NCBI GenBank assembly: GCA_008711295.1
Contig: VUYV01000509.1
Span: forward strand, 202,733-266,732
Direction of reading: 5' to 3'
From: Anarhynchus alexandrinus
Taxonomy: Eukaryota > Chordata > Aves > Charadriiformes > Charadriidae
Length of the DNA stretch: 64,000 bases
Shown: positions 50,816 to 63,112 of the stretch, in pieces
Layout: every line of letters starts with the position of its first letter
Position numbering within the stretch: the first letter of the stretch is position 1
Translations under genes and position numbers: made by a program
Notes under the pieces: generated by a model
Databases searched by the model: none
Seen by the model: the letters and a program-made list of their open reading frames with translations, nothing else
What the model was told of the DNA's origin: nothing

Positions 50816-50924
50816 TGGATGGGGCTTTGAGCAACCTGGTGTAGTGGGAGGTGTCCCTGCCCATGGCAGGGGGGTTGGAACTAGATTAAGGTCCCTTCCA
50901 ACTCTAACCATTCTATGATTCTAT
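50816..50924 (+). mobile_element. CR1 LINE 3' end fragment
   Basis: GGGGCTTTGAGCAACCTGG through GGGGGGTTGGAACTAGATTA to CCATTCTATGATTCTATATT. About 110 bases in plus orientation, opposite to the copy in the neighbouring gene's intron 1. Confidence 0.9.
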
Positions 50925-51867
50925 ATTGGCCTGAAGTAAAACCAGGGGGTTTTGTTATTTTCTAGAGGAAAAGGATGAGGTTGGCCTTCATCACACCACA
51001 GTTGCAGGCTTCTTCCCCATTTCTTTTAAAGAGCCTGTCTAGATCATCTGGATTTGATCCTTCTGCCTTTATGAGCAGCACCATCAAATTCAAGGCAATC
51101 GCTCATTGATATTCTATGATTGTGCTCCCAAACTGTGAACATCTCAGAAGTCATCTGCTGTGCTGTGATGAGACCCCCTATTAGACATAAGTGAATCCAC
51201 TCAGGTGAGACCCTTCAGAGAACTACCTGCTAATTCTCCTCATCAGGAAGGAGCTGTCTCTCCGCCTTGGGAAAAGCAACTGCTAGAAATCAAGTGACTT
51301 GTCTTAATTAACAGCATAACATGCTTTTAAACATGGCAGACTTTGTCTGCAAGAGACATGAAGTGGTGATTAAAATGTATTAATTAAAGGCTAGATATTC
51401 TTTAGAAGGCACCTTTTCCTGGTCTAGACAGGGTGAGGTGATAGTTGTGTGGTCATTAATGTCAGACCCGGGCCCTGCAGGGTTAAAAAGCAGTACAGAG
51501 TTGTGCACAAGATTGTGTTTCTGATGCAGCAATCTGGGACAGCATTTAAGCTGATGCTTTTTTTTCCAGCTATGAAACTGCAGATAATGATTGATCTGGC
51601 ATCAAGTCCAGTAGTACGAAGTTAAGCCTTCAATATTTGTAACAGGTTTCAAACAGTAGAAAGAAAGGATATTTTGATGTGGCACTAGAAGACCACAGGG
51701 CAGATTTACTGTGATGCCAAAGCCTGGTCTTGGTTTTTTTGCTTACCAGAAAGTGTCTCTTCTTCTTGCTCTGTAACAGGCTACAAGACGAATTTGCTCA
51801 ACTCCTAGGAAAAGAAACAAACCCCAAAACTCCTGGATTAACCACACAGAAATTCTGAAGAGTTTTA

Positions 51868-52031
51868 ATGGAAATCCAGAATAAGGAGACTGCAGTATCT
51901 GCAGAAGAATATGGCTTCAAACTGGAATCTGACAGACCTTGTGCAAACTCCATTGTGGAATACCACAGTGTGGTCAGCATGGCCTGTATAAGAGAGGGCA
52001 TGGACTTTGGCCAGTGTGCGCTGCGAAGAAT
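51868..52031 (+). other. exon-like open segment
   Basis: From the AG ending ATCCAG to a strong donor AAAAG/GTGAGC. Open in one frame, with SAEEYGFKLESDRP, CANSIVEYHS and REGMDFGQCALRRIKR. Protein-like, but the following candidate exon would give a stop in the required phase, and the minus strand is also open here with its own acceptors. Confidence 0.2.
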
Positions 52032-52896
52032 TAAAAGGTGAGCAATCTAGTTATGAGACTCTGAGCTCATATGGTGTCCTTGACTCCCAAGTTCTCCGTC
52101 ATGTAACTGATAATGTCCCAGAGAGAAAGCAGTGAAAAACAGAAAGGAATTTCCTTTATGGCAAAGAGATGAAATTATGAAGGGAGATCTAAACAAAGTG
52201 GAAATGCATGTCTCTTAACCCCCAGCATCCTTCCTCACTGAAACCACTTCTCACTCGCTTCCTTGTCAATTAACTACCACCTTCTTGCTGTGCTTCTTTA
52301 CCAGTGCCCTGTTGTCCCTCTTCTCCCATTCTGACACCTCACTGATTACTTCGTGTTATTGTTGCCTTGTGCTTTCTTTTATTACCCATCTAACATTCCC
52401 ACCTTCTTGCCTTCCACTTGCTAAATGTCTAGTCTCATGCTTTTGCCTGTGTCTTGGACTAATTTCTGGCTTTACAGGCTGTAGCTTTATCCTCAAGAGG
52501 CGTGGGATAGGGTAAGTCTGAAAAAAAAGTGAGTAAGTAGAAAGATCTGTAAAACAGATGTGCCACAAACCAGCTTCTCTACAAAAACTGACAAATGAAA
52601 GGGATTATATTTCTCCCACTGGTCCTGCAGATTACACTGGGTGATAGGTCATGTATGGACTCCTCACCTATTCCAAATCTTTATGCTGCAGGTTAGGGTT
52701 GCAATATGAGCTGTGCTCACAGGCTTGCCTTTGCTACAGGTTGTTATCCTGGAAAACACCCAGTCACATTTCCGGGTTGAAAGAGGAAGTGTCTCATTTT
52801 AGCATTCACAGCATCCTCGTGTTGTGGTGAGCAGGTTGGGCTTGCCATTTGCTACACCCTTCTGAACCACAACACATTTTATATGGTTGTGCAGGA

Positions 52897-53031
52897 CTTT
52901 TATCTTTCTTGGTGCTGCATCACGATCTCAACCCAAGTTACCACCAGGATTTAAAATATGAAGGAAGGGAAGATGAAGAGACTTCTGTGCGAGTCTCCAC
53001 TCTCAGACAAGGAGACTATGAAATGCCCTGA
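52897..53031 (+). other. exon-like open segment ending in a stop
   Basis: Acceptor-like TTGTGCAG followed by 45 codons to TGA: LLSFLVLHHDL, KYEGREDEETS, STLRQGDYEMP. It looks like a short hydrophobic end plus a charged tail. No poly(A) signal or matching upstream exon was found. Confidence 0.2.
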
Positions 53032-54756
53032 AACCTCAGGACAAACCTCGTGTCTCCTTACGTATTTCTGTAATGTCAGTTATTAAGGCACATGCATTTG
53101 CTAAAAAGGGAACTGATGATGAAGGGGAGAACATGCAGCCACCTGTGCTCTGTCATCAGGGCTGAGATCTATACATTGCTCAGGATGCATGTCTGCCATT
53201 CTAACTTCATTTCCTACCATCTCAGGTTGGGTGTTAGGGTGTTTTGCCATTCCCATTTTAGGGTCCGTGTTTTGTTACTTGCTGTTTCTTAGCTGGCTGC
53301 CTGTTCAAGTACAATTGATTGAGTGTGGGAGCCTGATCCTCTGAAAAAAAAGAAGCTGGCATTTTGCCTAAGAGTTACACAAGGTCTGGTTAAAAAACTG
53401 TGCAGCTGTTTGACCATTATTATGAGGAAAGAACTAAGTGGCCGTAATTAAGGCACACACTGAAATCAGCTTAGAAATATGGGGTTTTAGACTGAATGTA
53501 TATAAGCATATGACTCCAAGAACATGTTGTAAAAGGTGGTGCTTCAAGGCAGATTTTTTAAGTGTGTGGTTTTCACTGAATTGTCCAAGAACCCCTCTGA
53601 GATTTCCTAATGAAGGGATTGCTTCATTGTTAAATTTTAAAAATATTTTTCTTTTTTCATGCGTGATTTTTATGCCAGGAGTTGAAGGAGGTTTGAGCAA
53701 GAATGGTAGGTGTTCTCTGGACAAGAGAGTATTTCAACAGCTATTTTAGTCTCTTCACAACTTTTAACATGTCTTGTGTTTGTTACATCATCTAGCACTA
53801 GAGTTTATTTTGGAGAATGCTCAATAGCATGGACATTCTTAAAATACTGTAATTATTGTACATTATCTGTCAGTGGACCCATCCACTTTGTCTCAGATGG
53901 AAGTAGATTCCTACTCTGATAGTCTTTCCACGCTACAGAAAAGCTTCAGGCTTCTGCAGTTACTCCAGATTAAATTGTAAATAAAACATGGGAGCTTCAG
54001 CTGCTTCCCCTGCAAATCCATATAGAGGTCCAAGAATTGGGCTGAGTTGTATTATTTTCATCGTCACCAATAATGTAAATACTGCTGCCCAAATTTTTGC
54101 CCTTAGTGACGTGTCTCACCATCATCAGGATTTGAGCATAAGGGTAACTGTCATTCTGTAAACTATCCTCTGGATGAGACACAAAAAGTAGTAGCCTCCA
54201 GCTTACCCTCACCTTTGCAGACTCTGTACGGTGAGCACAGATGAAAACCCGTTAATGATTAATCCCTCTAGATTGTCACTCTGCCACTTACACAGAGGAA
54301 AGCTGAAAAATAGGTCTGTTATTACATGATTATTCTCCATGATCATTTGCACCATAAGAAATGGTGAAAAAAATCATCACAGGTTTGAGCAATTTAGCAA
54401 ACTCCACAACGATCTTTTGCTATGCACGTCTATTCATCAGGGAAAATGCTTTTCATGTTGAGGCTTGAATTTTCCTTTCATATAAATGAAACGATGGGAA
54501 AATGGCAATTTACTTCCACTGTGGTGCTTTTGTATAATGCATTAGAGAGGGAGAGAGAAAAGATACGAGTGAAAAATGCTATTGCATGGTGAAGTTTAGG
54601 TATATATTTTAGAGGTAACCTAGGTAAATAGATTAGCTGCAGAACTGCAGTACAAATACTACTTGATACCATAGATAGAAGGGTGTGCTTGTGGTGCGCA
54701 TTTAGGCAGAACTCCCTTTAGTACACAGAGGGCTGGACTCCCTTGGGTGGTCTTAC

Positions 54757-54801
54757 AGGGTCCTTTGCAAAAGTCTTGCTTTTCAGCATTCCAGTAGAGA
54801 A
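54757..54801 (-). other. isolated 45-base phase-1 exon-like segment
   Basis: Acceptor with T-rich tract (TTTCTGGTTTTGTAATTTAG), donor CCCT/GTAAGA, exactly 45 bases, open in phase 1 (LYWNAEKQDFCKGP). Same size and phase as the neighbouring gene's exons, but with cysteine and no partner exon. Confidence 0.2.
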
Positions 54802-57800
54802 CTAAATTACAAAACCAGAAACAAGTTAAAATCAGAACACATCTGAATTTGTAGTGAAAGTAAACATTTTGAGGAACCCCAAAGCATGTTTGCCCAAAAT
54901 GCTTTGTAACATAAAATTTAATCATTCAACGCCATTCTCCCTGAAGCAAAACTGAAGACTGTAATAATGGAATTTCCCACAAAGCACAATTTCTCTTTCC
55001 TGCATAGCTCTTATCTTACACCCTTACAAAATCTCTGGGATAGGGTATGTATGGCTGAAAAGTGGTTGACTACAGGAACCACCCAGTCTTTTGCTAAATT
55101 CCCAATATCCTAATGTCTCTACTGGGCAAATAGAGTTGAGCAGAGGATGTTTTGGCCCTCCCTGTCTATCTTTTGGTAGATAACTAGAGAAAAGCTGTAA
55201 GAAAGGAATAGGAAGAAGCAAGTTTAACTTACTGTATGGTTGGCCCCTGGGCTGCCAGCCCTGTTGACCATTTGTTTGTAAACTAGATTATCCACTAAGG
55301 TTCTCATTAGGTTTTCCAGAATCCAAGACACCAGATTCCCCATGAGAAAAAAAAAAGGAATGTAAAGATTAATGCATAAGTGCTTACAACGTACAAATTG
55401 AGGTGATATTTTTCCCCCATAACATTTTGTTCTCTTCTTTGATGCTCTGTTCAGCTCCTAATTCATTTGGGATCACAGAATGAAGTTTATTGAAATCATG
55501 TAACAATTTGGTTTACTTTATCATCCTCTAGCACATCTCTGGGATCTAGGGGCACGTGTTGGTTTTCCTCACCTTTGTGTCAAAGCCACATTTGGAAACA
55601 TTAGAACTAAAAGCACTAGGAGACCACCTCCCTCCCCCCACTCCCTGAGAAGTACAGTAACACACAAGACAGTGCGTGCTTTATTTGCAAAGGAGGATCA
55701 TCTCAAACTTGCACCCCCAGATGTAGGACTAGCTTATTGCAATTAGGAAAAGGGAAAAAAAAATAATCAGATAGACTGTTGAAGGACATACACACACCCA
55801 CAGAACTGGTCCCCAGCTTGTCCTCGGTAAAATCAAAGGAAGCTCATCAGAATGGACCAGAATTGTAACAGCGTGATGATACTGCTCGGAAAATTTCCTT
55901 GCTTTCCGCATGAGTGGACTTTGTTACAGTTTCTCTCAGGAATTGATGCAGTGGTGAGAATTGCTAGGCGGAGCCTGAATATTGACTGTTCTGCTATCTT
56001 AGAATTTGACTACTTAGGGAAGGTGGTGTACAGGGTTGAAAAGATGAACCATAGTACCTTCTTCTTCAGATGAACTCCTGTCCCTCCTATTCCCACACTG
56101 CAGCCTTTAAAAAGATTTGTGCTGAATTTCCAAAGAAATGTTTTGAAGCTACTCCTGGTTTAGGATTTTAGTTGTTCTTACATTTTTATATTTGCCTGCA
56201 TCAAGGTCCTAAAATGTCTATTCTAGCCTGTGTGAGTTATCAAGGCCATCCTTTTAATGGCTTGTTTGCATTCTTTTAATTATCTCCTTCAGTTTTTACA
56301 CATGCATTGCTGTGACCACGAATAAAAGGGATGGTGCTTATCAGCAAGGGCGGAGAGAAAGGCTGGAAGGCCATGCAAGAAAACGCCAAGCCTGAACAGC
56401 AAGAATGAGTGTCACTCATAGCTGCGGGATGTGCCTGAAGCCAAAGGGAGGGAGAATGCAATATAAGGCATCAGGAAAGCTCCAGAGAAAAGGAAAGGGG
56501 CAAAAAACAAACGAGAGAGACAACTCCCTAGTGCCAGATTTACAGTTACATATGATTTTTAGATGTAATGTGCAATATGTATAATGTCATATATAAAACC
56601 AATGACCAGGCAACCTTGTTTTAACAATTCAGTAACGGATAGGGCATTTTCCTCTCCAACTGTGTCTAAGAAGGATTTTACCTTTACGTTTGATGGCAGG
56701 AGGGTGTGAGCATGAAACAGATGCCTGTGCAGAGGTGTGTTTTGTTTGTCCATATCCTTAGTATTGTTAGGTTGAGAATGCATTGCAAGCTGTCCCTGAG
56801 AGCAACCACACTTAAAAAGCGCAGAGCTGGTCAGCTGGCCAAGAAGTAACTAGAGCTCAGGAGGGATCCACCGAAGCCTGATGCACACCTGCCCATCCAT
56901 CATCCTTAGCTTTCTGTCTGCCAAGAGCCATCAGCTGGGAAATACTTTTCATTTCAGAGATGCTAAATAGATTATAAACATTGACAAACTCCCCCAAATT
57001 CAGTGAACACAATTATAATGCCTGCCTGCAGAGCATGAAATTCAGATTGACGTTTGTTAAACTTGCCCTAAATACTATAGTGCGTTGCCAAAACCACAGG
57101 CCAGTGTTCCAAATTCTCAGTAACCAGAAAAAAACAGTCACTTTGGTTTTAGTTAACAGCTTCTCATTTAAATCAGAGTACTTTCCCTCCTTCAGATTTA
57201 CCGGGCAGTACATGCATGCTTCTTACCCAGTTGTCTACTCAATGCAAATGATTGCCTTTCAGATGCTAGGCCCTGCCACTGAAATTCCCGGAGATCTGCC
57301 TGCAGCAACCGGAGGCACTGCAGATAACCTGGCTATCTGCAGTGAGTCCCTGTCTTATAATCAGTGGTGATTTCTAATTGGTCCTGAAATGTGTCTCCCT
57401 TTGCTGGTTTTGCATACACAGCATCTGGGTGGATGTGGCAGGGCCTGCATGCCAGGAGCTAATGACCCCTGCTGCCGCACGTCTCTTTTCAATAACCTGC
57501 TATTAATGAAGGAGTCATATATGCAAAACCACATCACTTTAGCTGTCAAAGACTGTGGAATTTTTCTTGCTTCTAAAGAAAGCTGGAGCTAATTAATTTG
57601 GACTGGCAATTTCATTTGGTTGTAGGGGCTCTCTGAGAGTCTGATGTGAAAGACAACTATCTTAAGAATCTTCTGGCTAAAATCAGATCAGGTTAGTGAA
57701 TGACAACAACATGCAGATTCGTTTCAGGTCAAAATGTCATCTGCCACCTTTTCTTTTTTTATCTCTGTTTTTTAAACATTTCTTCCTCCACTGGTATTTA

Positions 57801-58044
57801 AAAACCTGGATTTATCCCAGAGCACCCAGCAAACAAAAGGGTGATCTCAAAAAAACCATAACCGTTTGCTTCTACTATTCCTTTGGTGCTCAGCGCTGTT
57901 GGGCAAGGATTCTGTCTTTAGACTGCAGTTATCAGAGCAGCATCCTGCTTCATGACAACAGCTCAAAGGTGTTACAGTCATACAAATACTAAATGTTATT
58001 TTTCTTCTAGTCTGACTAACATAAGAACAAACACCAGCATGTCA

Positions 58045-59093
58045 AGTGCTTTACTAAATCTCTTTATTGATTTCTGGTGCATATACTATAAAACTGTGGT
58101 ACATTATCAACAGCAACAACATGGTTTAAGTACAGATAAGCTTATGTACAAGGAACAATTCTAGAAACGATTTGCTATACAGACCCCTCCTACTCAGGGT
58201 CTGAATATCATTGATATCAGCCTGCCTCAAAGGAGTTATAATATAACTGATGAAAACTGAAAATAATATGAAATCAGACAGCAAAACATTAATTACAAAT
58301 AAATGCATTTGAACCTGAAGTGGCTTAGTTCCAGTGGGGGACTCTGATTTAACTAAAGCTACAACATTTGGGAAAAAAAAAACCCAAAACAAATACAAAA
58401 TGAATTACTGCCTCAAGACAGACACAACATACTGTATTTCTGTGAGACAGGTACTCTTCTGGACAAGTAGAACAGAATAATTTCATCCAAGCCAATAAAG
58501 GGGTGATACTGAGACTTCTCCACTAAATTAGTATAGTTTCTTGCACCTTCAATACCCCTTTCACACAAATCCCACTAAAGGCTGTCAGAAGATGAAAAAT
58601 CCCATCCAAATCTGGGCTTCATAAAAAAGTTCAACCTTTCACATTCCCTGTTTTATGCATGAATTTTTTTACTTGCACATATTGAAATCTAAAAGCTTAT
58701 CTATATTGCAAATTATTGCAAACTCAATTCAGGTGTGAATTAAAAGTGATGTCTCAAACTGGTCCACCTGGTCATTTGTGTTGGCTAGAAAGACCCAAAT
58801 CCAACTTTTGATGCAGCAGCTTGAGCCCATGCCTTGTTACACGCACTGATATTATTTGATGGTTGCTGGCATTACAGGATTAAGCAAATTCCAAATAAAA
58901 GTAATAATATATGTTTTGTCCATATAGGGAGAGTTTAGAGGTTTAATGGAGATCCTGGAAGACATAACTAAAGAGTGGTCAGACTGATGGCATATCTTCT
59001 TTCATAAGGGTCTCCAAGAGAAAATAGTGTAAAAGTAAACAAGCATTATGTCTTGTTTTGTTGAAGAAGCATAGCCTTCCTGCGCTGAGTTAC
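58045..59093 (-). terminator. terminal exon and poly(A) signal of the transmembrane gene
   Basis: Acceptor TCTTTTTCATTTGTAG before 59093. AATAAA at 58068-58063 is followed by a GT-rich downstream stretch (GGTGTTTGTTC), as expected for cleavage near 58045. If the stop in the preceding exon is used, this is all 3'UTR. It contains no C-type lectin domain in any frame I examined. Confidence 0.6.
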
Positions 59094-62000
59094 CTACAAA
59101 TGAAAAAGACAAAAGCTAATAGAAGTAGAGTATCTTACTGAAGTTCAACCTGAGTGTGAGTAAAGAGAGGGCACCGGTATGCCATGAGGAACATGGCAAG
59201 ACGTGTTGTGCCTTGCACTGGAGGGGTGGTAGTACACATATGACTAGTGGGCTGCTCAGTGACACAGGCACTAGTTCTGACATGGGATGGGACATGCATG
59301 TCATCACTTCAGCATGGCCAGTGATGGCTTCTAGGGAGAGGGATCAGGAGGAGCGATTAAACTCCTTTGGTTCTCTACATGAAGCACTAGGTGCGGATGG
59401 GAAGGTTTTATCTTGAAGGCTGTTCACTGCCATTCCTAGTCCAAATTGGACAATGGTTCTCCTCGTTTCCTTCAAATCCCAGACTGAACAACACAGCTGG
59501 CTTGTCTGCTGTCACTTTACCAGGTTACTGTTGATCCTGGCCTGGACAGTGTTTATGGGGATCACCTCCAGCTGCACCCAGCCATGTGCTTGTTTCACGT
59601 CATAGCAGGCTTGTGGAGTTATTTCAGTTCACAGCTGGGAGACACCTATGATTAGCTAGTGAATTTTCTTGGAGTAAAAGCAGCAGAGCCCAATACTTGC
59701 TCTGGCAGGCAGTTCTGCTGAAGCTGCTGGGTATTCAAATGTGCTCCATTAAGTGTAGAATGCGTCCATGCCAGAGAGCTAGATGTTGTCTGGTGTGACT
59801 GTGAATTGCTGGCTGGTTGAATTTGTGACGGTGACTTTAGCATTTGGTTTGGGATGCTTCCTTGTACCTCCTCTGATAAATGCAAATGTATTGTATGAAA
59901 ATATGAACATGGCAAAAAATGGCTTACCCTGGACATCAGCAGGATGGCAGGGTCCCCCTCAGAGGTGGTGACATTTCACAGCCAAGAGGATGACAGTGAT
60001 GAGCAGAATCACTGCAGTGAAATACAGGGCGACAGCAACGTAACACCAGTGTGAGCTCTCCAAGCAGGTCGCTGCCAAAGGGACAAGAGAGGGATCTCAC
60101 CACAGGCAGCAGCAAGTCAACTTTTGTGCTGAGTTACGGGATTATGCAAAATTGTTTTAGCTAGGCCTTCAGCAGGAACATGTTACACTATGTGCTACAG
60201 ATATAGCACCTGGGGAAAGTAAAGACCAAGTTTATGAGGAAGTCCTCAGTGTTCTGCAGATGCAGCAGAAAACATTTCCTTTTTTTTTCAGCTAAATTTA
60301 CCTGTAGAAACTAAACCTTGCTTTGGAAATTGTTTTCTTAACAACAACAACAAAAAAAACCCTGAAAACTGGAAAGCTGTGAGTCCTAGCATTTTAGTTA
60401 TTAAGTGAAAAAAAATCTTTATATGTTTATCTATGTATATAGGTTTTATGCATATAAACGTATATATATGTATGTTTATATGTGAAATCACATTTTCAGG
60501 GTCAGAAGAATGCTTTTCCTGGCCAGTCATAGTTTATATCATCATAGCTGTTGAGAAGGTGCCTAAAAATGTGACCTCTCACCCTCTGTGGCAGTGCACA
60601 GTGTTGCCAAGACTGCTGTGTTGACACTTTGCCATGCAGTTTGCCTGCAACTCCCACACAGGTCGGTCAGTGCTTCTTGCTCTGGAATATTCCCTGCCTT
60701 TCCCTTGGAGAATGGTTTGCAATGGTTGTGGTATTGGGGGTTATTTTTCTGAGGTTATACAGTTGAAGACCCACAAGGAAATCCGGAAGTTCACATACAG
60801 GATTAAAAAACAGGTTTTACAGGTAATTTGAAATTCTAGAGACTCTTTTTCCCGATTATCATCCTTTTTAAGCACAACAAAGGAACACATGTTTAATTAG
60901 CCATTAAATCTCTCCCTCCATCATTTTCTTTTCCAGCTGTAATCCTGTCCAGGATCTCTGTGTTCTTTTGATCCCCATTCCTTAACACTTTCCAGTCTGA
61001 TCTGGAAAATCCAGTCTGATGGTAAAAAAAAAACAATTCTAAAGCAGAATTAGAACAAACACCCGACTTCTGTGATTTTCAAGAGGTTTCAGCAAAGACT
61101 GTGAAGGGACAGAGGTCACCTATAGCATTTATCCATATACAGCATATATGGATTTTGATATTCCTAGAATAAAATTCCGAAAACCTGGAAATATGGACAG
61201 TGTAGGCAGAATCAGAGAAAGAAGGGAGGAAGTGAGGACTGGGGTATAAAAGGTAGTGAACAAACAGATGGGCCAATGGCAATATATCAAAACTGCATTA
61301 TTGACAATATTTTTCATGCTGCAGTCCAATCTCGATTTCACTGGCATAAAATCAGAGGGCATTTAAATGAAGCCAGTAAATTGGCTTTGCCTTTGTAACA
61401 GCAGGACCGAGATCTCCACTTGGCCCACTCTCTTGCCTGCCCGACTGCCACTTTAACTGAGGCTTTCAGTTTCTTTTTCCTTGTGGTAAGGCCAAATTAA
61501 CCCTCCAATGGAAACATTTGTTCTCACTAGCATTTTCTGCAGCTAACATTTTTTCTATAAATATCTTAATTGTTCTTATGCCATATTTTCTTTCCCTCTC
61601 TTCTTCATTTTCACCTCATACAAGAGGTGAACAAAACTCATATCCATCTTTCACTTTGCAAAACAAAATTTACTTTCAGGGCTGGTTTCATGGTTTGAGC
61701 AAATAGTTCAATGTATCTTAAAATTTTCACTTAAGATAAATATAAGTTATCTGAACTTGTCAAATAACTGTTCAAAACCTAATTTTTACTCCCTAGCCAT
61801 TACTTTCTAAAAATAAGTCAGTTTTTGTGCTTTAAATACTATTGCTGACCTATTCATTCACCATAAATGCATTTGGAAATGAAAAACAATGCACCTGAAT
61901 TGTTGCTAAAAGAACAGAAGAGTTTGTGAGTGTCTCCACTGCAAAATAAATTTTAACCACTTGTTCTGAGTATCCCCTCACGAGTGGGGAGCAGGGGGAA

Positions 62001-63112
62001 ATGGATCGAAATCACCTGCGACAAAGATAAAAAGTAATACTGTCCTATACCCTGGAAACGCGTGCTATTTGGCTGCTGAATGGGCAGGGAGTTGCTGTGT
62101 TTTGTGTGATGTTCTCACTAGAGGCATGGAATGGCAGTTTGTCCTGCCACCAGCTCCTGGTCCTCCAGTGGACCACACCGCCTGCATGGTGCACCTTCAT
62201 TTGCTTCTGGGATCCTTCTGGGAGGAACTAACTGTCCCTTCTCAGAAGAAAGCTGGTTGTATTTCAGAGACCTGTTCCCTTCCAACAGCGCAGACATGGA
62301 CAATGCCAAATTGTACTCCTTCTGCCCAAAGTGTTCTCCAGCAGCATCCCCAGTGGGCATTCCCATGGTCTGTATGAGACCCCTTATTACATTCCCAGCA
62401 GCATATTGGAATGTATTCTGTGACATGCTTTAAAAAAACAAAAGCACTTAGTCGAGGTGCAACACAGCCTTTTAAATGCAGGCATTTCTGAACCAGAACA
62501 CCACAACCGAACAAGTCGCACGGGGCCCAAAGGCGGTAAGCGGCCAGGGGCTACGCTGTGCAGAAGCAGCCAGTTTGCTCCAGAGATGTTTGCACAGAGG
62601 AGCGTGGACACAAATCTGTCTGCACCAAAGGGCCCTGGGGCCACCCTTTGCTCCCAGATGCAATCCATACCGGCAGCACAGACATAAGCCAAAGGCTCGC
62701 TAGACTGACCCCAGAGGCAAGGGACGCCGACGCTGTGAATCCTCACAGGCTGAGGGACAAAAGGTTTAGCCTAATGCAAACCTGGGGGCCTGTGACTCTA
62801 CCTGCTGACTTTGAAAACGCTGTCACCAGCAGCCTTCAGGCACCCCCAGGGCAAACCAGTAGCTGGGAAAGGTTTTGAAGGTCTTTTAATTTGCCTAGAT
62901 CATATCAACATCTCCTTGGGCATCTAGCCCTAAGCAGCATCTCCACTATATGTAAATATGTAATTATTATGGTATACAAAGAGGATAAAATATAATGAGA
63001 AAATGTGAAGGGTCCTGCAGTATCGCAGTACCTGTATGTGTAGTCTTGGGTGTGCTGTCAGGTCTGTCAGATCGCCATTTCACATTCACCTCGGCGTATG
63101 TGGCTGGATCAC
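58045..63112 (-). CDS. 3' part of an unrecognised single-pass membrane protein gene
   Basis: Three exons are visible on the minus strand: 63112-63032, 60071-59928 and 59093 to about 58045. All joins are phase 1. The coding part gives a hydrophilic stretch with TYAEVNVKW, a single transmembrane helix and a very short tail. Tyr-Ala-Glu-Val followed by a helix and Lys-Cys recalls type II NK-complex receptors (KLR and CLEC families), where the tyrosine motif is cytoplasmic. However, those have a lectin domain after the helix, and none follows here. The alternative is a type I protein whose extracellular exons lie beyond the right edge. The first exon is not in the window. Confidence 0.5.
59928..60071 (-). 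CDS. transmembrane exon with short tail and stop
   Basis: 144 bases, phase 1 at both ends. The acceptor is excellent (CCCTCTCTTGTCCCTTTGGCAG); donor AGG/GTAAGC. It encodes TCLESSHW, then a helix of about 22 hydrophobic residues (CYVAVALYFTAVILL, ITVILLAV) and KCHHL, then TGA at 59961-59959. The stop lies 31 bases before the exon end, too close to trigger nonsense-mediated decay. The helix has no charged residue. A weaker alternative donor (GCT/GTGAAA, inside the exon) would instead join to a basic tail, VTQRRKAMLLQQNKT, in the terminal exon. Confidence 0.62.
60418..60483. repeat. TA/TG-rich simple sequence
   Basis: TATATGTTTATCTATGTATA-type alternation, in the intron between the YAEV and transmembrane exons. 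Confidence 0.7.
63032..63112 (-). CDS. YAEV-motif exon of the membrane protein gene
   Basis: 81 bases, phase 1/1. Acceptor GTCTTTACAG, donor TACAG/GTACTG. Encodes GDPATYAEVNVKW, then RSDRPDSTPKTTHT. YAEV fits Y-x-x-V, the core of immunoreceptor inhibitory motifs, but the residue at -2 is Ala, not the usual I/V/L/S. The basic and threonine-rich end leads directly into the transmembrane exon. Confidence 0.6.

Larger units (their letters stand above)
50925..58044. other. intergenic region between the micro-exon gene and the transmembrane gene
   Basis: No gene can be established. Weak exon-like pieces are plus 51868-52031, plus 52739-52826, plus 52897-53031 and minus 54757-54801; their phases do not join into one model. 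55850-56073 and 56981-57370 are open on the plus strand without other support. Confidence 0.35.

Noticed and set aside
56981..57370. 129-codon plus-strand frame
   Set aside because: Low-complexity-free but unlike any protein I know, and without splice, promoter or poly(A) support.
58045..63112. Calling the membrane gene a C-type lectin receptor
   Set aside because: No lectin-domain exon follows the helix before the poly(A) signal. Only the tyrosine motif and helix are suggestive.
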